From NCBI RefSeq assembly GCF_001435525.1, contig NZ_AZDP01000118.1:13812-77811 (forward strand): DNA of 64,000 bases, read 5' to 3'. Below are positions 1 to 9,345 of the stretch, piece after piece (position 1 is the stretch's first letter; every line of letters begins with the position of its first letter). The notes below the pieces were generated by a model. The model was not told the DNA's origin and did not search any database. It saw only the letters and a list, made by a program, of their open reading frames with translations. The stretch is from Levilactobacillus koreensis JCM 16448. Lineage in GTDB: Bacteria; Bacillota; Bacilli; Lactobacillales; Lactobacillaceae. Both the position numbers and the translations under genes were made by a program.

Positions 1-243
1 CACGTAGATTTCATAGAGCTTTTCCTTACCGTTAACCAGCTGCTTATTGGTCACTAGGCCTCGCTTGATCTCGTTGTTTATGGTCTGGGCACTAACACCG
101 ATCAGATCGGCAATCTTACGACGAGAATACCCGTCGTGATTGAAGAGAACCTCAATGTTTCCCCGCTCTTTCAAAGTTAGGTGGTGACCCTTGGGACGAT
201 TCATGGTAAGCTGTTCTTGCATCAAGACGAAGACCTCTTTCAT
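1..243 (-). mobile_element. IS30-family transposase, N-terminal part only (cut by window edge)
   Basis: The reading frame is open from an ATG at 243 to the window edge (81 codons); an alternative in-frame ATG is at 222. The visible part has the IS30-type N-terminus: a basic stretch with HHLT and KER, followed by a helix-turn-helix (about residues 35-60) with RRKIADLIG and SAQTINNEIKRG. IS30 transposases bind their terminal repeats with this region; the DDE catalytic domain would lie to the left of the window. Its base composition is clearly less AT-rich than the neighbouring EPS gene, as expected for an insertion. I could not fix the terminal inverted repeat, which should lie between about 244 and 309. 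Confidence 0.8.
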
Positions 244-309
244 TGTTTGTGTAGGAACTCCAATGATACCTGAAATCTACGTCTTGGTGTATTTATTTTG
301 GTCTAAATT

Positions 310-1269
310 CTAAGTGGCTAACTTGATTATAAAATTCGCCTCAAAAATATTTTTATTATTTCGATAAAAATTATACATTTCTTGATTTTGCTTACCAAAT
401 CCTAAATGGCCTGCAATAGAATTTTTTGAAACCATCATTGGACGAGACTTCAGCATACAGAAAGTATCAATCTGTTCTTCATCTAATCCTAGCCCATTCC
501 CACGTGGTGTAACATAAAAACCATCCATATCCTCCCATAAACTGCGTTCAAAATAAATGATTCCTATACTAAATCTAATTGGACAAGAAACTTGATTAAA
601 CTCGTCCTGATTTAGCTCATCATCCATCTGATCAAGCCCTTTTATTTTCCATAAATACTTTGCCACTTCCGGATTACTTTCTACCTGAGTGTCGGACCCA
701 GCACTGTATCTTATATCACCAAACCTGTGATTGTAATCCCTTATGCACCCGAAGCGCTTAAGTATTTCAACATATCCAAATCCATTGATGGGAATTAACG
801 GTGCCATAAAACCTGGATTATATTCCAACGAAGACGAACAATACGCTAACTCCAAATTCTTAACAGTATGTTCGCTAATAAATATATCTTCATCTATTTT
901 CAAAAAATACTTACCGGACGAAAAATAAGAGATTGCTGTATTCAGCGCTGCACAAACATTATTTCTTTTCAGAGAGATGTATGTCCAACCATTATTACGT
1001 GCAATTTCTAGTAATTGTTCTGAATATTTCCCAGACGAAACAATACAGACGTCGTAATCCTTTGGTAAAAAGCTACTGATTCTTCGGAAAACCTCTTCCC
1101 AAAGCTCTTCCTTATAACCCGCCAAAATAACTGCAACTTTATCCTTGCCATCAATATTTTCAGCCAAGTGAACAATAGCATGTTTATCTATATAATTACG
1201 ATACTTCCACTTTTTATGTGCTCTGTAAATCCAGTCAATTTTTTTTAACATTCTTTTAATTTTCTTCAT
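310..1269 (-). CDS. Family-2-like glycosyltransferase, last gene of EPS locus A
   Basis: This is a 319-residue protein with a very basic N-terminus (residues 1-25), a GT-A-like nucleotide-binding start (VAVILAGYKEE, about 46-55) and a DED metal-binding motif at about 126-128 (KIDEDIF). That fits an inverting GT-A glycosyltransferase acting on lipid-linked sugars at the inner face of the membrane. Its start overlaps the flippase stop by 4 bases, so it is translationally coupled to it and belongs to locus A. Donor and acceptor sugars cannot be read from the sequence. It is the last complete gene before the IS30 fragment, so whether the locus once continued further is unknown. Confidence 0.75.
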   Translation of the reverse strand: MKKIKRMLKKIDWIYRAHKKWKYRNYIDKHAIVHLAENIDGKDKVAVILAGYKEELWEEVFRRISSFLPKDYDVCIVSSGKYSEQLLEIARNNGWTYISLKRNNVCAALNTAISYFSSGKYFLKIDEDIFISEHTVKNLELAYCSSSLEYNPGFMAPLIPINGFGYVEILKRFGCIRDYNHRFGDIRYSAGSDTQVESNPEVAKYLWKIKGLDQMDDELNQDEFNQVSCPIRFSIGIIYFERSLWEDMDGFYVTPRGNGLGLDEEQIDTFCMLKSRPMMVSKNSIAGHLGFGKQNQEMYNFYRNNKNIFEANFIIKLAT

Positions 1270-2711
1270 TGCTTTTCCTCAAATCTTTTTTGTACGTGTC
1301 CACGAATCATACTAAGTCCCAATCTATAAACTGGAGGTCTAAACAGAATCATTAAAATGCCATAAACTAGAACTCCCACACTAACCGATAGCAACAATGA
1401 AAAAATTCCCATTTTAAAATGATTAATTAACCAGCTAACAGGAATGTACATAATCAAACTAGATACCAAGTATGGCCAGCAACCACTAACCAATCTTAAA
1501 ATATTCAGTTCGTCTCTTACACGAAATAATTGATAGGCCGTTACAGAAAATTCCGAAACTACGGTTGCAATCATTGCCCCCACTGTGCCAAAAGGATAAA
1601 TTAAAATTATGTTCAGTAAAACATTTATAATTACCCCAATTGTTACAGACACCGTGTACTCCGGAACTCTCTTTGTTGGAAGTAAAAATTGTTGTCCAAT
1701 TACTCCACTCCAAGCAATGAAAATTATAATAGGTGTCTCTAAAACCATTAAGCTTCCAACCTGATTAAATTCTTCTCCCATAAACCAAGGTGCAAATTTG
1801 TTTGCAATCGCAATAATCCCCACTGCCATTGGAAAGGCAAGCATACTGACAAATTCAAAACCAATTTCCGTATAATTATAAACCTTTTTGTATTCCTTTC
1901 TAGAAAATGCATTTGACACTCTAGGAAGTAACACTGGCCCTGTTGCTGTCACAATCGACAACGCCATTTTTATAAATTGATCTGCATATTGAAAGAATCC
2001 TGACGCTTGGACTGACACAATTTGTCCAAGCATAGTTCTATTTAAAATCCAATATACTTGAATTGCAATCTGCGGTATAAACAACTGTAACGCTGGCTTC
2101 AAATGACGTTTTAGTTTCAAATTATTCCATCCTGGCCATATAACATCATTTCTTAAATAAGGCCATAAAGTTAAGTTCCCCAAAAGTTGAATTAGTGCTA
2201 ACAATAGTATATACAAACCAATATCAGATTCGTTCTTTACAAAAATAAAGACACACATAATACCAATTATTTTCACCATTGTATTTCTAGCTACAGTTCT
2301 CTTGAAATTTTCAATTCCCATGTAGAACCAAGAAATATCAACTCCTGCCGCAACTATTAAAAAAGATTGATAAAATAAGTATAGTCTGAACTTTCCGTAG
2401 AAACACAAGAAGCCAAAATATAATAGGTATGCTATGAAAACCGTCATCCCTTTTAACATTTCAATTTCCCAAAATTTCTTTGAACGCTCAACAATATCTG
2501 TTTGAACATACGCAATTTCTCGACTACCATACAATGTAATACCGATTGAACCAAGTAAAACAAAGTATTGTACTATTGAATTGGTAAAAGTATTAATCCC
2601 TACTCCTTCGGCACCAAGAACTCGTGAAACATATGGAACCGTAATTAGCGGTGCAATTAAAACCAAAATTTGATAACTCATATTATAAAGGAAATTTTTT
2701 ACAACTCTCAA
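1266..2711 (-). CDS. wzx: Wzx-type oligosaccharide repeat-unit flippase (MOP superfamily)
   Basis: This 481-residue protein has about 14 hydrophobic segments across its whole length. Its N-terminus (YNMSYQILVLIAPLITVPY, then VLGAEGVGINTFTNS) is typical of Wzx/RfbX flippases, which move undecaprenyl-linked repeat units to the outer face of the membrane. It closely resembles the locus B flippase (29031-30455) at its N-terminus, so the two are paralogues. It lies between glf and the last glycosyltransferase of locus A and is AT-rich like its neighbours. The general assignment is secure; the substrate is not. Confidence 0.92.
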   Translation of the reverse strand: MRVVKNFLYNMSYQILVLIAPLITVPYVSRVLGAEGVGINTFTNSIVQYFVLLGSIGITLYGSREIAYVQTDIVERSKKFWEIEMLKGMTVFIAYLLYFGFLCFYGKFRLYLFYQSFLIVAAGVDISWFYMGIENFKRTVARNTMVKIIGIMCVFIFVKNESDIGLYILLLALIQLLGNLTLWPYLRNDVIWPGWNNLKLKRHLKPALQLFIPQIAIQVYWILNRTMLGQIVSVQASGFFQYADQFIKMALSIVTATGPVLLPRVSNAFSRKEYKKVYNYTEIGFEFVSMLAFPMAVGIIAIANKFAPWFMGEEFNQVGSLMVLETPIIIFIAWSGVIGQQFLLPTKRVPEYTVSVTIGVIINVLLNIILIYPFGTVGAMIATVVSEFSVTAYQLFRVRDELNILRLVSGCWPYLVSSLIMYIPVSWLINHFKMGIFSLLLSVSVGVLVYGILMILFRPPVYRLGLSMIRGHVQKRFEEKQ

Positions 2712-2781
2712 TTCAAGCCATCCAATCTTAGTTTCAAACTATTCTCTCAAGATTCTTACCTACAAAATGGTAAGTAACATA

Positions 2782-3897
2782 CTAAGAGTCAAACTCTTTT
2801 TTTACCGTCTGCAATGCAGCCATAATTGTTTGATCCATATTATAGTATCGGTACTGCCCTAATCGACCACCAAAAATAACATTTGGAGCTTTTCTGTTTG
2901 CCAATTTTACATATTCTCCATACAAATGCTTGTTTTTTTGATTGTTAACTGGATAATACGGCTCACTGCCTCGACTCCAATGCATTGGAAATTCATGTGT
3001 AATTACTGTCTTATTTTTATTCCCACTTCCAAACTCAAAGTGTTTATGCTCAATTACCCGCGTAAATGGCGTGTCCGAATCCGTGTAGTTTACAACGGCG
3101 TTCCCTTGATAATTGTTTACATTCAGAATTTCAGTTTCAAAACGAAGACTACGATATTCTAATTCACCCAATTGATAGTTAAAAAACTCATCAATCATAC
3201 CAGTAAAAATAACTTTCGTATCATCTCGAAGATACTCCGATTTATTATCAAAGAAGTCAACACCTGTTCGCAAACTTATTAATTCGCTGTCTAAAAGCTT
3301 TTCTATAATTTGTGTATAGCCGCCAACCGGAATACCCTGATATGGATCACTAAAATAGTTGTTGTCGTAAGTGAATCTAACTGGTAACCGTCTTATAATG
3401 AATGCTGGAAGTTCAGTTGCCGGTCTTCCCCACTGCTTTTCAGTATATCCCTTAACTAATTTTTCGTAGACATCCGGGCCAACCAACGTAATTGCTTGCT
3501 GCTCCAAATTTTCCGGACTACCGGTAATTTCAACGGCTTTCTTTTGCGCTTCAATTTTACTTTTAGCTTCATCAGGTGTAACTGTCCCCCACAGCTTATT
3601 GAATGTATTCATATTGAACGGGAGGTTATAAATTTCTCCTTTATAATTTGCAATGGGACTATTAACATAATTATTAAACTCAGCAAATTTTTGTACATAC
3701 TCCCATATTCCCCTCATCTTAGTATGAAAAATATGGGCACCATACATATGAACCTGAATACCCTCAACTTCTTTAGTATAGATATTTCCGCCTATATGGT
3801 CCCTTTTTTCAATCACTTCAACTTGATTGCCTCGCTTAGCAGCTTCATGTGCAAAAACAGCACCAAAAAGACCAGAACCAACAACTAAATATTTCAT
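2782..3897 (-). CDS. glf: UDP-galactopyranose mutase
   Basis: Glf converts UDP-galactopyranose to UDP-galactofuranose, the donor for galactofuranosyltransferases; it is a cytosolic flavoprotein. The protein begins with an FAD-binding Rossmann motif (GSGLFG at residues 7-12, then VIEKRDHIGGN) and contains the family signatures HIFHT, YTEKQWG and FGGRLGQYRYYNMD. I chose the ATG at 3897 (371 residues) because GGAGGA lies 7 bases upstream; an in-frame start at 3918 has no such site. A second glf lies in locus B (31200-32324) and is highly similar. The mutase implies that the locus A polymer contains galactofuranose. Confidence 0.96.
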   Translation of the reverse strand: MKYLVVGSGLFGAVFAHEAAKRGNQVEVIEKRDHIGGNIYTKEVEGIQVHMYGAHIFHTKMRGIWEYVQKFAEFNNYVNSPIANYKGEIYNLPFNMNTFNKLWGTVTPDEAKSKIEAQKKAVEITGSPENLEQQAITLVGPDVYEKLVKGYTEKQWGRPATELPAFIIRRLPVRFTYDNNYFSDPYQGIPVGGYTQIIEKLLDSELISLRTGVDFFDNKSEYLRDDTKVIFTGMIDEFFNYQLGELEYRSLRFETEILNVNNYQGNAVVNYTDSDTPFTRVIEHKHFEFGSGNKNKTVITHEFPMHWSRGSEPYYPVNNQKNKHLYGEYVKLANRKAPNVIFGGRLGQYRYYNMDQTIMAALQTVKKEFDS

Positions 3898-3914
3898 TTT
3901 AAAGTCCTCCAAAA

Positions 3915-5126
3915 TCAAATTGTAGTCACCATCATCAAAATAATAACAAAGTAATATAACAATGTATCATTAACTAGACTAACCAAAATAAGCAGAAAAA
4001 ACAGGATTGAAAAGTTCCTGTAATTTACACTTTTACGAGCAAAGTTAAAAAGTGGTATTACCAACCAAAACAGCGTATAAAATACTCCTCCCAAAGCCAA
4101 AATCTGGAAAAATCCGGAAGAGAAACCACTGTTTCCACCTGACAAGACTCGAGATGGATCCATGTAATTGCTTATTGCACCAATATTCTTTAACCCATTT
4201 CCAAAAATGGGATTGCTCTTCCAAGCACTAACCCCTGCAATTATATCATCAATTCTAGTATCAACAGATCCGGCCATATTTTGAACCTTTGATTGCACTA
4301 CAACGAAGATAATCAACATAACAACCGGGAATAAAAAAAGCAACGCAAATCTACCAACTCCATTAACTCTTCTAGAAATCACTAGTAAAATCGCCAAAAT
4401 CATAACAACCACACCCGTTGTAGATGTCGTTGATATAATTGTCACAGACAATAATATTGTCTGAATTCCCAGTATTTTCGCGTCTGGTTCAATAAAGAGA
4501 TGAAAGAGTAAAGCAAGTGACAACACAAACGCAAACATTGGAGCTTCAACAAAGATTCCACAATTCCGCACAATGGTAAACCAGAGAAATTGAACAGATC
4601 CTTGCGGAATAAATTGAAGATTATAGTAACCTGAAACTTGATGAACTGGTCCCCAAAAAACTACTTTTGTCATATTTGGGCTAACATTCATTAATGACAA
4701 AATCCAAAAAAAGAGTGACATGACACTCAAAAAAAGAACAACTTTTTTATAAATCGTCAAAACATAAAAGCTTTTTTTTACTTTTTCATGATATAAAAAA
4801 GGAGAAATAAACAAAGGGAATAATAGTATTAAGGTAACATTATAAAGACCAATTCCCCCCTTAAGAAGATTCACCAAAAACAAAACACCGGTCAATCCTA
4901 GATACTTTAGAATAAATAGTAACAGTGGTTGAATCGAAATCTTCTTTTGCTTCATATCTAGCACGCTGATTACACTTAATCCAATTGAAAAAAGTAATAC
5001 TGCTCCAACAATGAATTTAGCCACATTAGGACTAGTGTAGTCCTTATAGTAGACAGTATTCATAGACAAAATCAACGCAATAATAAGCGGATATGCCAAA
5101 AATCCTTCAGTCTTAATTTTTATCAT
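3915..5126 (-). CDS. wzy: Wzy-like EPS repeat-unit polymerase
   Basis: This 403-residue protein has ten or more hydrophobic segments and one larger polar loop at about 255-320 (TRIDDIIAG ... FGNGLKNIGA ... SGGNSGFSSG). That is the layout of Wzy/O-antigen-ligase-type polymerases, which join flipped repeat units at the outer membrane face. Sequence conservation in this family is low, so the call rests on topology, the loop and the position between glf and a glycosyltransferase in a locus that otherwise lacks a polymerase. A GGGG element lies 6 bases before the ATG. The gene is AT-rich. Confidence 0.8.
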   Translation of the reverse strand: MIKIKTEGFLAYPLIIALILSMNTVYYKDYTSPNVAKFIVGAVLLFSIGLSVISVLDMKQKKISIQPLLLFILKYLGLTGVLFLVNLLKGGIGLYNVTLILLFPLFISPFLYHEKVKKSFYVLTIYKKVVLFLSVMSLFFWILSLMNVSPNMTKVVFWGPVHQVSGYYNLQFIPQGSVQFLWFTIVRNCGIFVEAPMFAFVLSLALLFHLFIEPDAKILGIQTILLSVTIISTTSTTGVVVMILAILLVISRRVNGVGRFALLFLFPVVMLIIFVVVQSKVQNMAGSVDTRIDDIIAGVSAWKSNPIFGNGLKNIGAISNYMDPSRVLSGGNSGFSSGFFQILALGGVFYTLFWLVIPLFNFARKSVNYRNFSILFFLLILVSLVNDTLLYYFVIILMMVTTI

Positions 5127-5140
5127 AATATCCCCACAAA

Positions 5141-6145
5141 CTACTCTTCTACCTGAAATATATCATCAATAACTTTCCCCAGGCTTCCCCCAAGCCTGAG
5201 CTTTTTGCCAAGTTCTTCAGAATTGAACTGCAAGACATTGTAGTCCTTAGTAGAAATTGAATCCAGCTTCACCTTTATTTCACCTATATTTTCAATAGAA
5301 AAGCCTATTTTTTCACGCTCAACGAATTCAGCTAGTGCAGAGTTCTTCCATACAATCACTGGCATGCCACTACACAGATAAAGCGACATCTTGTGTGGAG
5401 AATTATATCTAGTATATTCGCTTGAACGACTTACGTCAGCTCCATCCCAAACTAACCCGAATCCCTTCTGTTTACTTAAAACTCGAACTAAATTATCCGG
5501 CGATAATTGTCCTCTGTAATTAAATTTGAAGTTTTTCTTTTTTAAATTGATCCCATATACTTCAAAATTCTCACCAATACTTCGATCGTATATAAACTCG
5601 GATTTTCCCAAGTTCCCCGCAAAAAAAACGCGTTTATAAGAACCGCCTTTTTCCTCATTAACATAATTTTGTGGTACCACATAATCAAATACATTTAAGG
5701 AATACATATTAGCAATACATCCATGATCACTCAACCATTTTTTCATACTATCATTATGAATAATTAAAAATTTAAATTTATTAAACATCTTAATTTCATG
5801 ACGAATATCATTTTCACTCAATCCATTTCTCAGACTGCGGATATCATGTATCATCAATATTGATTTCTCAAAAGATTCCGTTACTTGTCTAATAATCTCA
5901 TGATCCGTGTATCTTCCCATATAAAAAGGATACTGGACCAAAATATTACTTCTAGGTTCGATAGAAGACAGTTTTTTTTTCAAGTTGCTACGAGAAAATA
6001 ACCTTTTTTCCCATTTTGACTGCTCACCATCAAGAAAAACACTCTTCAACCCTTTTTGTTGCAGAATGCTACATACGTCATCCTGTGCCTTACTGCCAGC
6101 ATGATTCGCAGCAGCATGAACTATAGTAAGATAATACCCCTCCAT
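5141..6145 (-). CDS. Probable galactofuranosyltransferase (GT-B fold, WbbI-like)
   Basis: The C-terminal half carries YNSPHKMSLYLCSGMPVIVW and then an IGFSI segment, a signature I associate with beta-1,6-galactofuranosyltransferases of EPS loci; the N-terminus has the short repeat AAANHAGSKAQDD usual in that group. This agrees with glf in the same locus, which makes the UDP-galactofuranose donor. I chose the ATG at 6145 (334 residues), preceded by AAAGGTG at 8 bases; the in-frame start at 6172 overlaps the ribosome binding region. It probably acts at the cytosolic membrane face on the growing lipid-linked repeat unit. Linkage and acceptor are inference. Confidence 0.75.
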   Translation of the reverse strand: MEGYYLTIVHAAANHAGSKAQDDVCSILQQKGLKSVFLDGEQSKWEKRLFSRSNLKKKLSSIEPRSNILVQYPFYMGRYTDHEIIRQVTESFEKSILMIHDIRSLRNGLSENDIRHEIKMFNKFKFLIIHNDSMKKWLSDHGCIANMYSLNVFDYVVPQNYVNEEKGGSYKRVFFAGNLGKSEFIYDRSIGENFEVYGINLKKKNFKFNYRGQLSPDNLVRVLSKQKGFGLVWDGADVSRSSEYTRYNSPHKMSLYLCSGMPVIVWKNSALAEFVEREKIGFSIENIGEIKVKLDSISTKDYNVLQFNSEELGKKLRLGGSLGKVIDDIFQVEE

Positions 6146-6172
6146 ATATTTTTCACCTTTCCATTTGAACAA

Positions 6173-7276
6173 TTACTCAATGAACTCTGTAATTGTCTCA
6201 ATTGCATTATTTTTTTCATGGAACTTCACATTAATCTGTTTAACACCAATGATTGAAACATCCATTTTCTGATTTAGCATATCCACTAAGTCCTGTGAAT
6301 GAAAAGCATATGGTATTCCAAGTTTTGTCGGAGCCAAATAAAATCCTCGATATTTTTTATATTTATCCCAATCATACAAATAAAGGAAAATAGGTTTCTC
6401 TAATAGTGAAAAATCAAAAAGGATACTAGAATAGTCCGTAATCAAAATATCTACGTTCAATAATAAATCATTCAAATCACTATAATCTGACACATCTATA
6501 ACATCATTTGCAATATTAAGTTTTGAAAAATAATGTCCTCTAAACAAAACATTATATTTAACGGACAAACTACTTAACATGTCATTAGCTGAAAAACCTT
6601 TCCCTTCAAGATCATACTCTCTAAATGTTGGAGCGTACAGAATTGTTTGTTTGCTTTTATCTAAATCAAAATAAGTTTGAAATCCACTTTTTTTTCTTAT
6701 TAATTCACTATTTATGAGCGGCTCATTTCGCGCTAAACCAACTTTTTTAATAGACTTACTTCTCGGAAAAATTTTTTTAAAAATTTCAAAATCATAACTA
6801 CCACATGCAGTTAATAAATCAAACTCAACTTTCGAATACCAATTGGAAACTAAAAAAGGTAAGTTTCCTTCATCTGGTCCCAAATGTTTCAATGGCACAC
6901 CATGCCAAGTGTTAATATAAACATGCTTACCTTTGTAAGGTACTAATCTCTCAATACTTGCATTGGAAACCCAAAACTTCGATCTAAAAAGTGCCTTATA
7001 ATAAGACCAACTCCCCATTTTGACGGAGTACTCAGTTTTAAACTTGCTAGGATCATTAAAAACCCAAACCAACTTATAATCTTTAAAACGTTTATCATTT
7101 TTCAATGAATCATATATCTCTCTGGGACTATCACTAAATTGTCGACCAGAAAAACTGCAAAACAAAATCATTTTAGCGTCAGTTCGGGTTATAAAATCGG
7201 CGACTTTATATAGGACTAACATAAAAATCAAATAAGACTTCCCTAAAAAAAAACTGTTCTTTATAAGCTCTTTCAC
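6173..7276 (-). CDS. CDP-glycerol glycerophosphotransferase family protein (TagF/TagB-like)
   Basis: This 367-residue protein shows the family signatures: NTWHGVPLK with its catalytic-type histidine at about residue 125, LYAPTFRE, LFRGHYF, and ITDYSSILFDF near residue 280. Members transfer glycerol phosphate (TagB/TagF) or ribitol phosphate (TarL-type) from CDP-alditols onto lipid-linked glycans. Here it probably adds an alditol phosphate to the locus A repeat unit, which would make the polymer anionic. No CDP-glycerol synthesis gene lies in the window, so the donor must come from elsewhere. It overlaps no neighbour and sits 17 bases after the preceding GT2 gene. Confidence 0.85.
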   Translation of the reverse strand: MKELIKNSFFLGKSYLIFMLVLYKVADFITRTDAKMILFCSFSGRQFSDSPREIYDSLKNDKRFKDYKLVWVFNDPSKFKTEYSVKMGSWSYYKALFRSKFWVSNASIERLVPYKGKHVYINTWHGVPLKHLGPDEGNLPFLVSNWYSKVEFDLLTACGSYDFEIFKKIFPRSKSIKKVGLARNEPLINSELIRKKSGFQTYFDLDKSKQTILYAPTFREYDLEGKGFSANDMLSSLSVKYNVLFRGHYFSKLNIANDVIDVSDYSDLNDLLLNVDILITDYSSILFDFSLLEKPIFLYLYDWDKYKKYRGFYLAPTKLGIPYAFHSQDLVDMLNQKMDVSIIGVKQINVKFHEKNNAIETITEFIE

Positions 7277-7293
7277 TACGCTTCTCCTATAAC

Positions 7294-8271
7294 CTAACGC
7301 TTCAATCTTTTAAACAATTTATATGAAGCCCCATACGTACGTGCTCCAAATCCCAACGAAATCAGTCCAAACACATCTCTTGATGAGTTATGTGTATCAA
7401 ATAACGATGACCAATAATCTCGAAATAACAAGGAACTTATCTCCGACACTTCATCTTTGAATTCTTTCCGTTTACCTGATGCTAAAATATTACCCAAAGT
7501 ATTCATCAACGCGTAACGATAACGTCTATTCATTGGCGCTAGCAATTTCGGATACAGTTCTATAACATCATCATGCATTTTCTTTTCAGCATCTAAAAAT
7601 TGAAATCTACTTTTATCAAAATTATTCTGAACAATAGAAGCTGAATTTCTATAATATACATACTTAATTTTTTCTCCAACAGCCGTACTACCCGCTGCAA
7701 GGATAATTTTGTATGTTGTAGCAGAATCCTCAAACTTTTTTCCAACCGGATATCGAATATGATCGAATAACTTCTTAGCATAAAGCCTCCCCCAAGGCGC
7801 TACTCCTAACTGATACGGAAGATCATTATTTCCCAGCTTAGAAAAATATTCTTCATCTGTTAAAACATACTCTTTGGGGTCCTTGATCTGCCTCACATTT
7901 GCCCCTCTTTGTATGCTCTCATGGGTACATGTTGCTAATTCTACATGAAACTTCTCTACAAGTTCTACCAGATACTCTATATAATCTGGTAAAATGACAT
8001 CGTCACCATCTACAAATGTTAAATATTCACAACTTGCATTGGAAATCACATTATTGCGTGCAGCGGAAATCCCTTGATTTGACTGAGAAATTATTCTAAT
8101 TCGTCGATCCCTTCGGGCATAGTCATTAAGAATGCTAACAGTATTGTCTGTTGAACCATCGTCAATAACCAATATTTCTAAATTCCGATAAGTTTGAAGT
8201 AACACTGAGTCCAAACAAGCCGATATATATTTTTCATTGTCATGCGTTGTAATCATAACGCTTACTTTCAT
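7294..8271 (-). CDS. Family-2 glycosyltransferase (GT-A), locus A
   Basis: This 325-residue protein has a classic GT2 N-terminus: VSVMITTHDNEKYISACLD, then LLQTYRNLEILVIDDGSTDNT (about residues 25-43) and FVDGDDV near 90, which provides the DXD-type metal site. It transfers a sugar from a nucleotide donor to the lipid-linked repeat unit. The C-terminal third (RYRYALMNTLGNILASGK) has no motif I recognise. It lies 5 bases after the GT4 gene and 17 before the TagF-like gene, within one AT-rich run. The specific sugar is unknown. Confidence 0.9.
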   Translation of the reverse strand: MKVSVMITTHDNEKYISACLDSVLLQTYRNLEILVIDDGSTDNTVSILNDYARRDRRIRIISQSNQGISAARNNVISNASCEYLTFVDGDDVILPDYIEYLVELVEKFHVELATCTHESIQRGANVRQIKDPKEYVLTDEEYFSKLGNNDLPYQLGVAPWGRLYAKKLFDHIRYPVGKKFEDSATTYKIILAAGSTAVGEKIKYVYYRNSASIVQNNFDKSRFQFLDAEKKMHDDVIELYPKLLAPMNRRYRYALMNTLGNILASGKRKEFKDEVSEISSLLFRDYWSSLFDTHNSSRDVFGLISLGFGARTYGASYKLFKRLKR

Positions 8272-8276
8272 AAACT

Positions 8277-9338
8277 TTAATCACCTATATTCCTTAATAT
8301 ACGATCTATCCTTGATATGTAAGCCTCGCTATAAAAAACATTCAGACTTCTCTTAACCTCATCAACATCAAAATAGGTAACCTTATCAATGAATAATTGC
8401 ATTTTATTCGTCAGATCCGAAATACTACCTAATTTGTACAAATATCCATTCTTACCTTCCTTGACAATATCATCAGTTCCAGTCGGACAGTTAGAAGAAA
8501 TTACTGGTACTCCTCGAGAAATTGATTCGCACAATGCCATCGGAAATCCTTCGTAATTCGAACATAGCACCAAACAATTTGCTCTCATTATCCGCCGCCA
8601 AGGCTCTTTCACCCAGCCTTGAAAAACAACATTATCTTGAATACCTAATTCGTTGCAAAGCTTTTTACACTTAAGTAATTCATTACCATTATCAACTGTA
8701 GTATCGCCATAAATTTCAAGTTTCCAATTTCCCTTCAAATTGGCACAGGCTAGAAAAATTTCTCTCAAGTTCTTTTGGCCTTGATACTGAACACGTGAAA
8801 GCATTACAAACTTCGTTATATTTCCGGACGGTACTTTAACAACTTCCACCTGTTTTTTCACTGGATTAAAAACCGTGAAGATTTTTCGAGGAGAAATACC
8901 GTGTGCCACCAATTGCTTCTTTATCCCAGAACTTATAGCAAAATAAAAATCAGATTTTGAAATTTCTTTTTTTTGGAAACTCGTCTCATTATTGATTGAA
9001 AAGTGAGGCCAAAAAATGAGTCTAACTTTCAATCTAAATAGCTTTTTTAGAGCCGAAAAAAAGCTCAATTGCTTGGTTCCAAGGATAAGAAGTACATCTG
9101 GATTTGATTTAATAAAAAACCTGTATAGGTTAAATATCTTCTTGATTTTAAGCTCTCCATTATTGAAGGACTTTCTTGATTCAGAAATTTGTACCTGATT
9201 TAACCATTCTCCGTTATTCTCAATATCATAAACAAACAATGAATATGTATTTGAAATATCATCATTTACTAAGTCTGTAACAACTCGTTCCGTACCACCC
9301 TTCCCAGAAAGGCCTGGCGTAACAATTAATATTTTCAA
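8277..9338 (-). CDS. Family-4 glycosyltransferase (GT-B), locus A
   Basis: This 353-residue GT-B enzyme has an N-terminal glycine-rich acceptor loop (TPGLSGKGGTERVVTDL, residues 7-23) and the C-terminal GT4 donor-site motif NYEGFPMALCESISRGVPVIS with the two glutamates of the EX7E pattern. GT4 enzymes are retaining transferases using UDP- or GDP-sugars; here it extends the EPS repeat unit. It sits between two GT2 genes with gaps of 5 and 7 bases, so it is co-transcribed with them. The donor cannot be read from the sequence. Confidence 0.9.
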   Translation of the reverse strand: MKILIVTPGLSGKGGTERVVTDLVNDDISNTYSLFVYDIENNGEWLNQVQISESRKSFNNGELKIKKIFNLYRFFIKSNPDVLLILGTKQLSFFSALKKLFRLKVRLIFWPHFSINNETSFQKKEISKSDFYFAISSGIKKQLVAHGISPRKIFTVFNPVKKQVEVVKVPSGNITKFVMLSRVQYQGQKNLREIFLACANLKGNWKLEIYGDTTVDNGNELLKCKKLCNELGIQDNVVFQGWVKEPWRRIMRANCLVLCSNYEGFPMALCESISRGVPVISSNCPTGTDDIVKEGKNGYLYKLGSISDLTNKMQLFIDKVTYFDVDEVKRSLNVFYSEAYISRIDRILRNIGD

Positions 9339-9345
9339 ATTTCAA

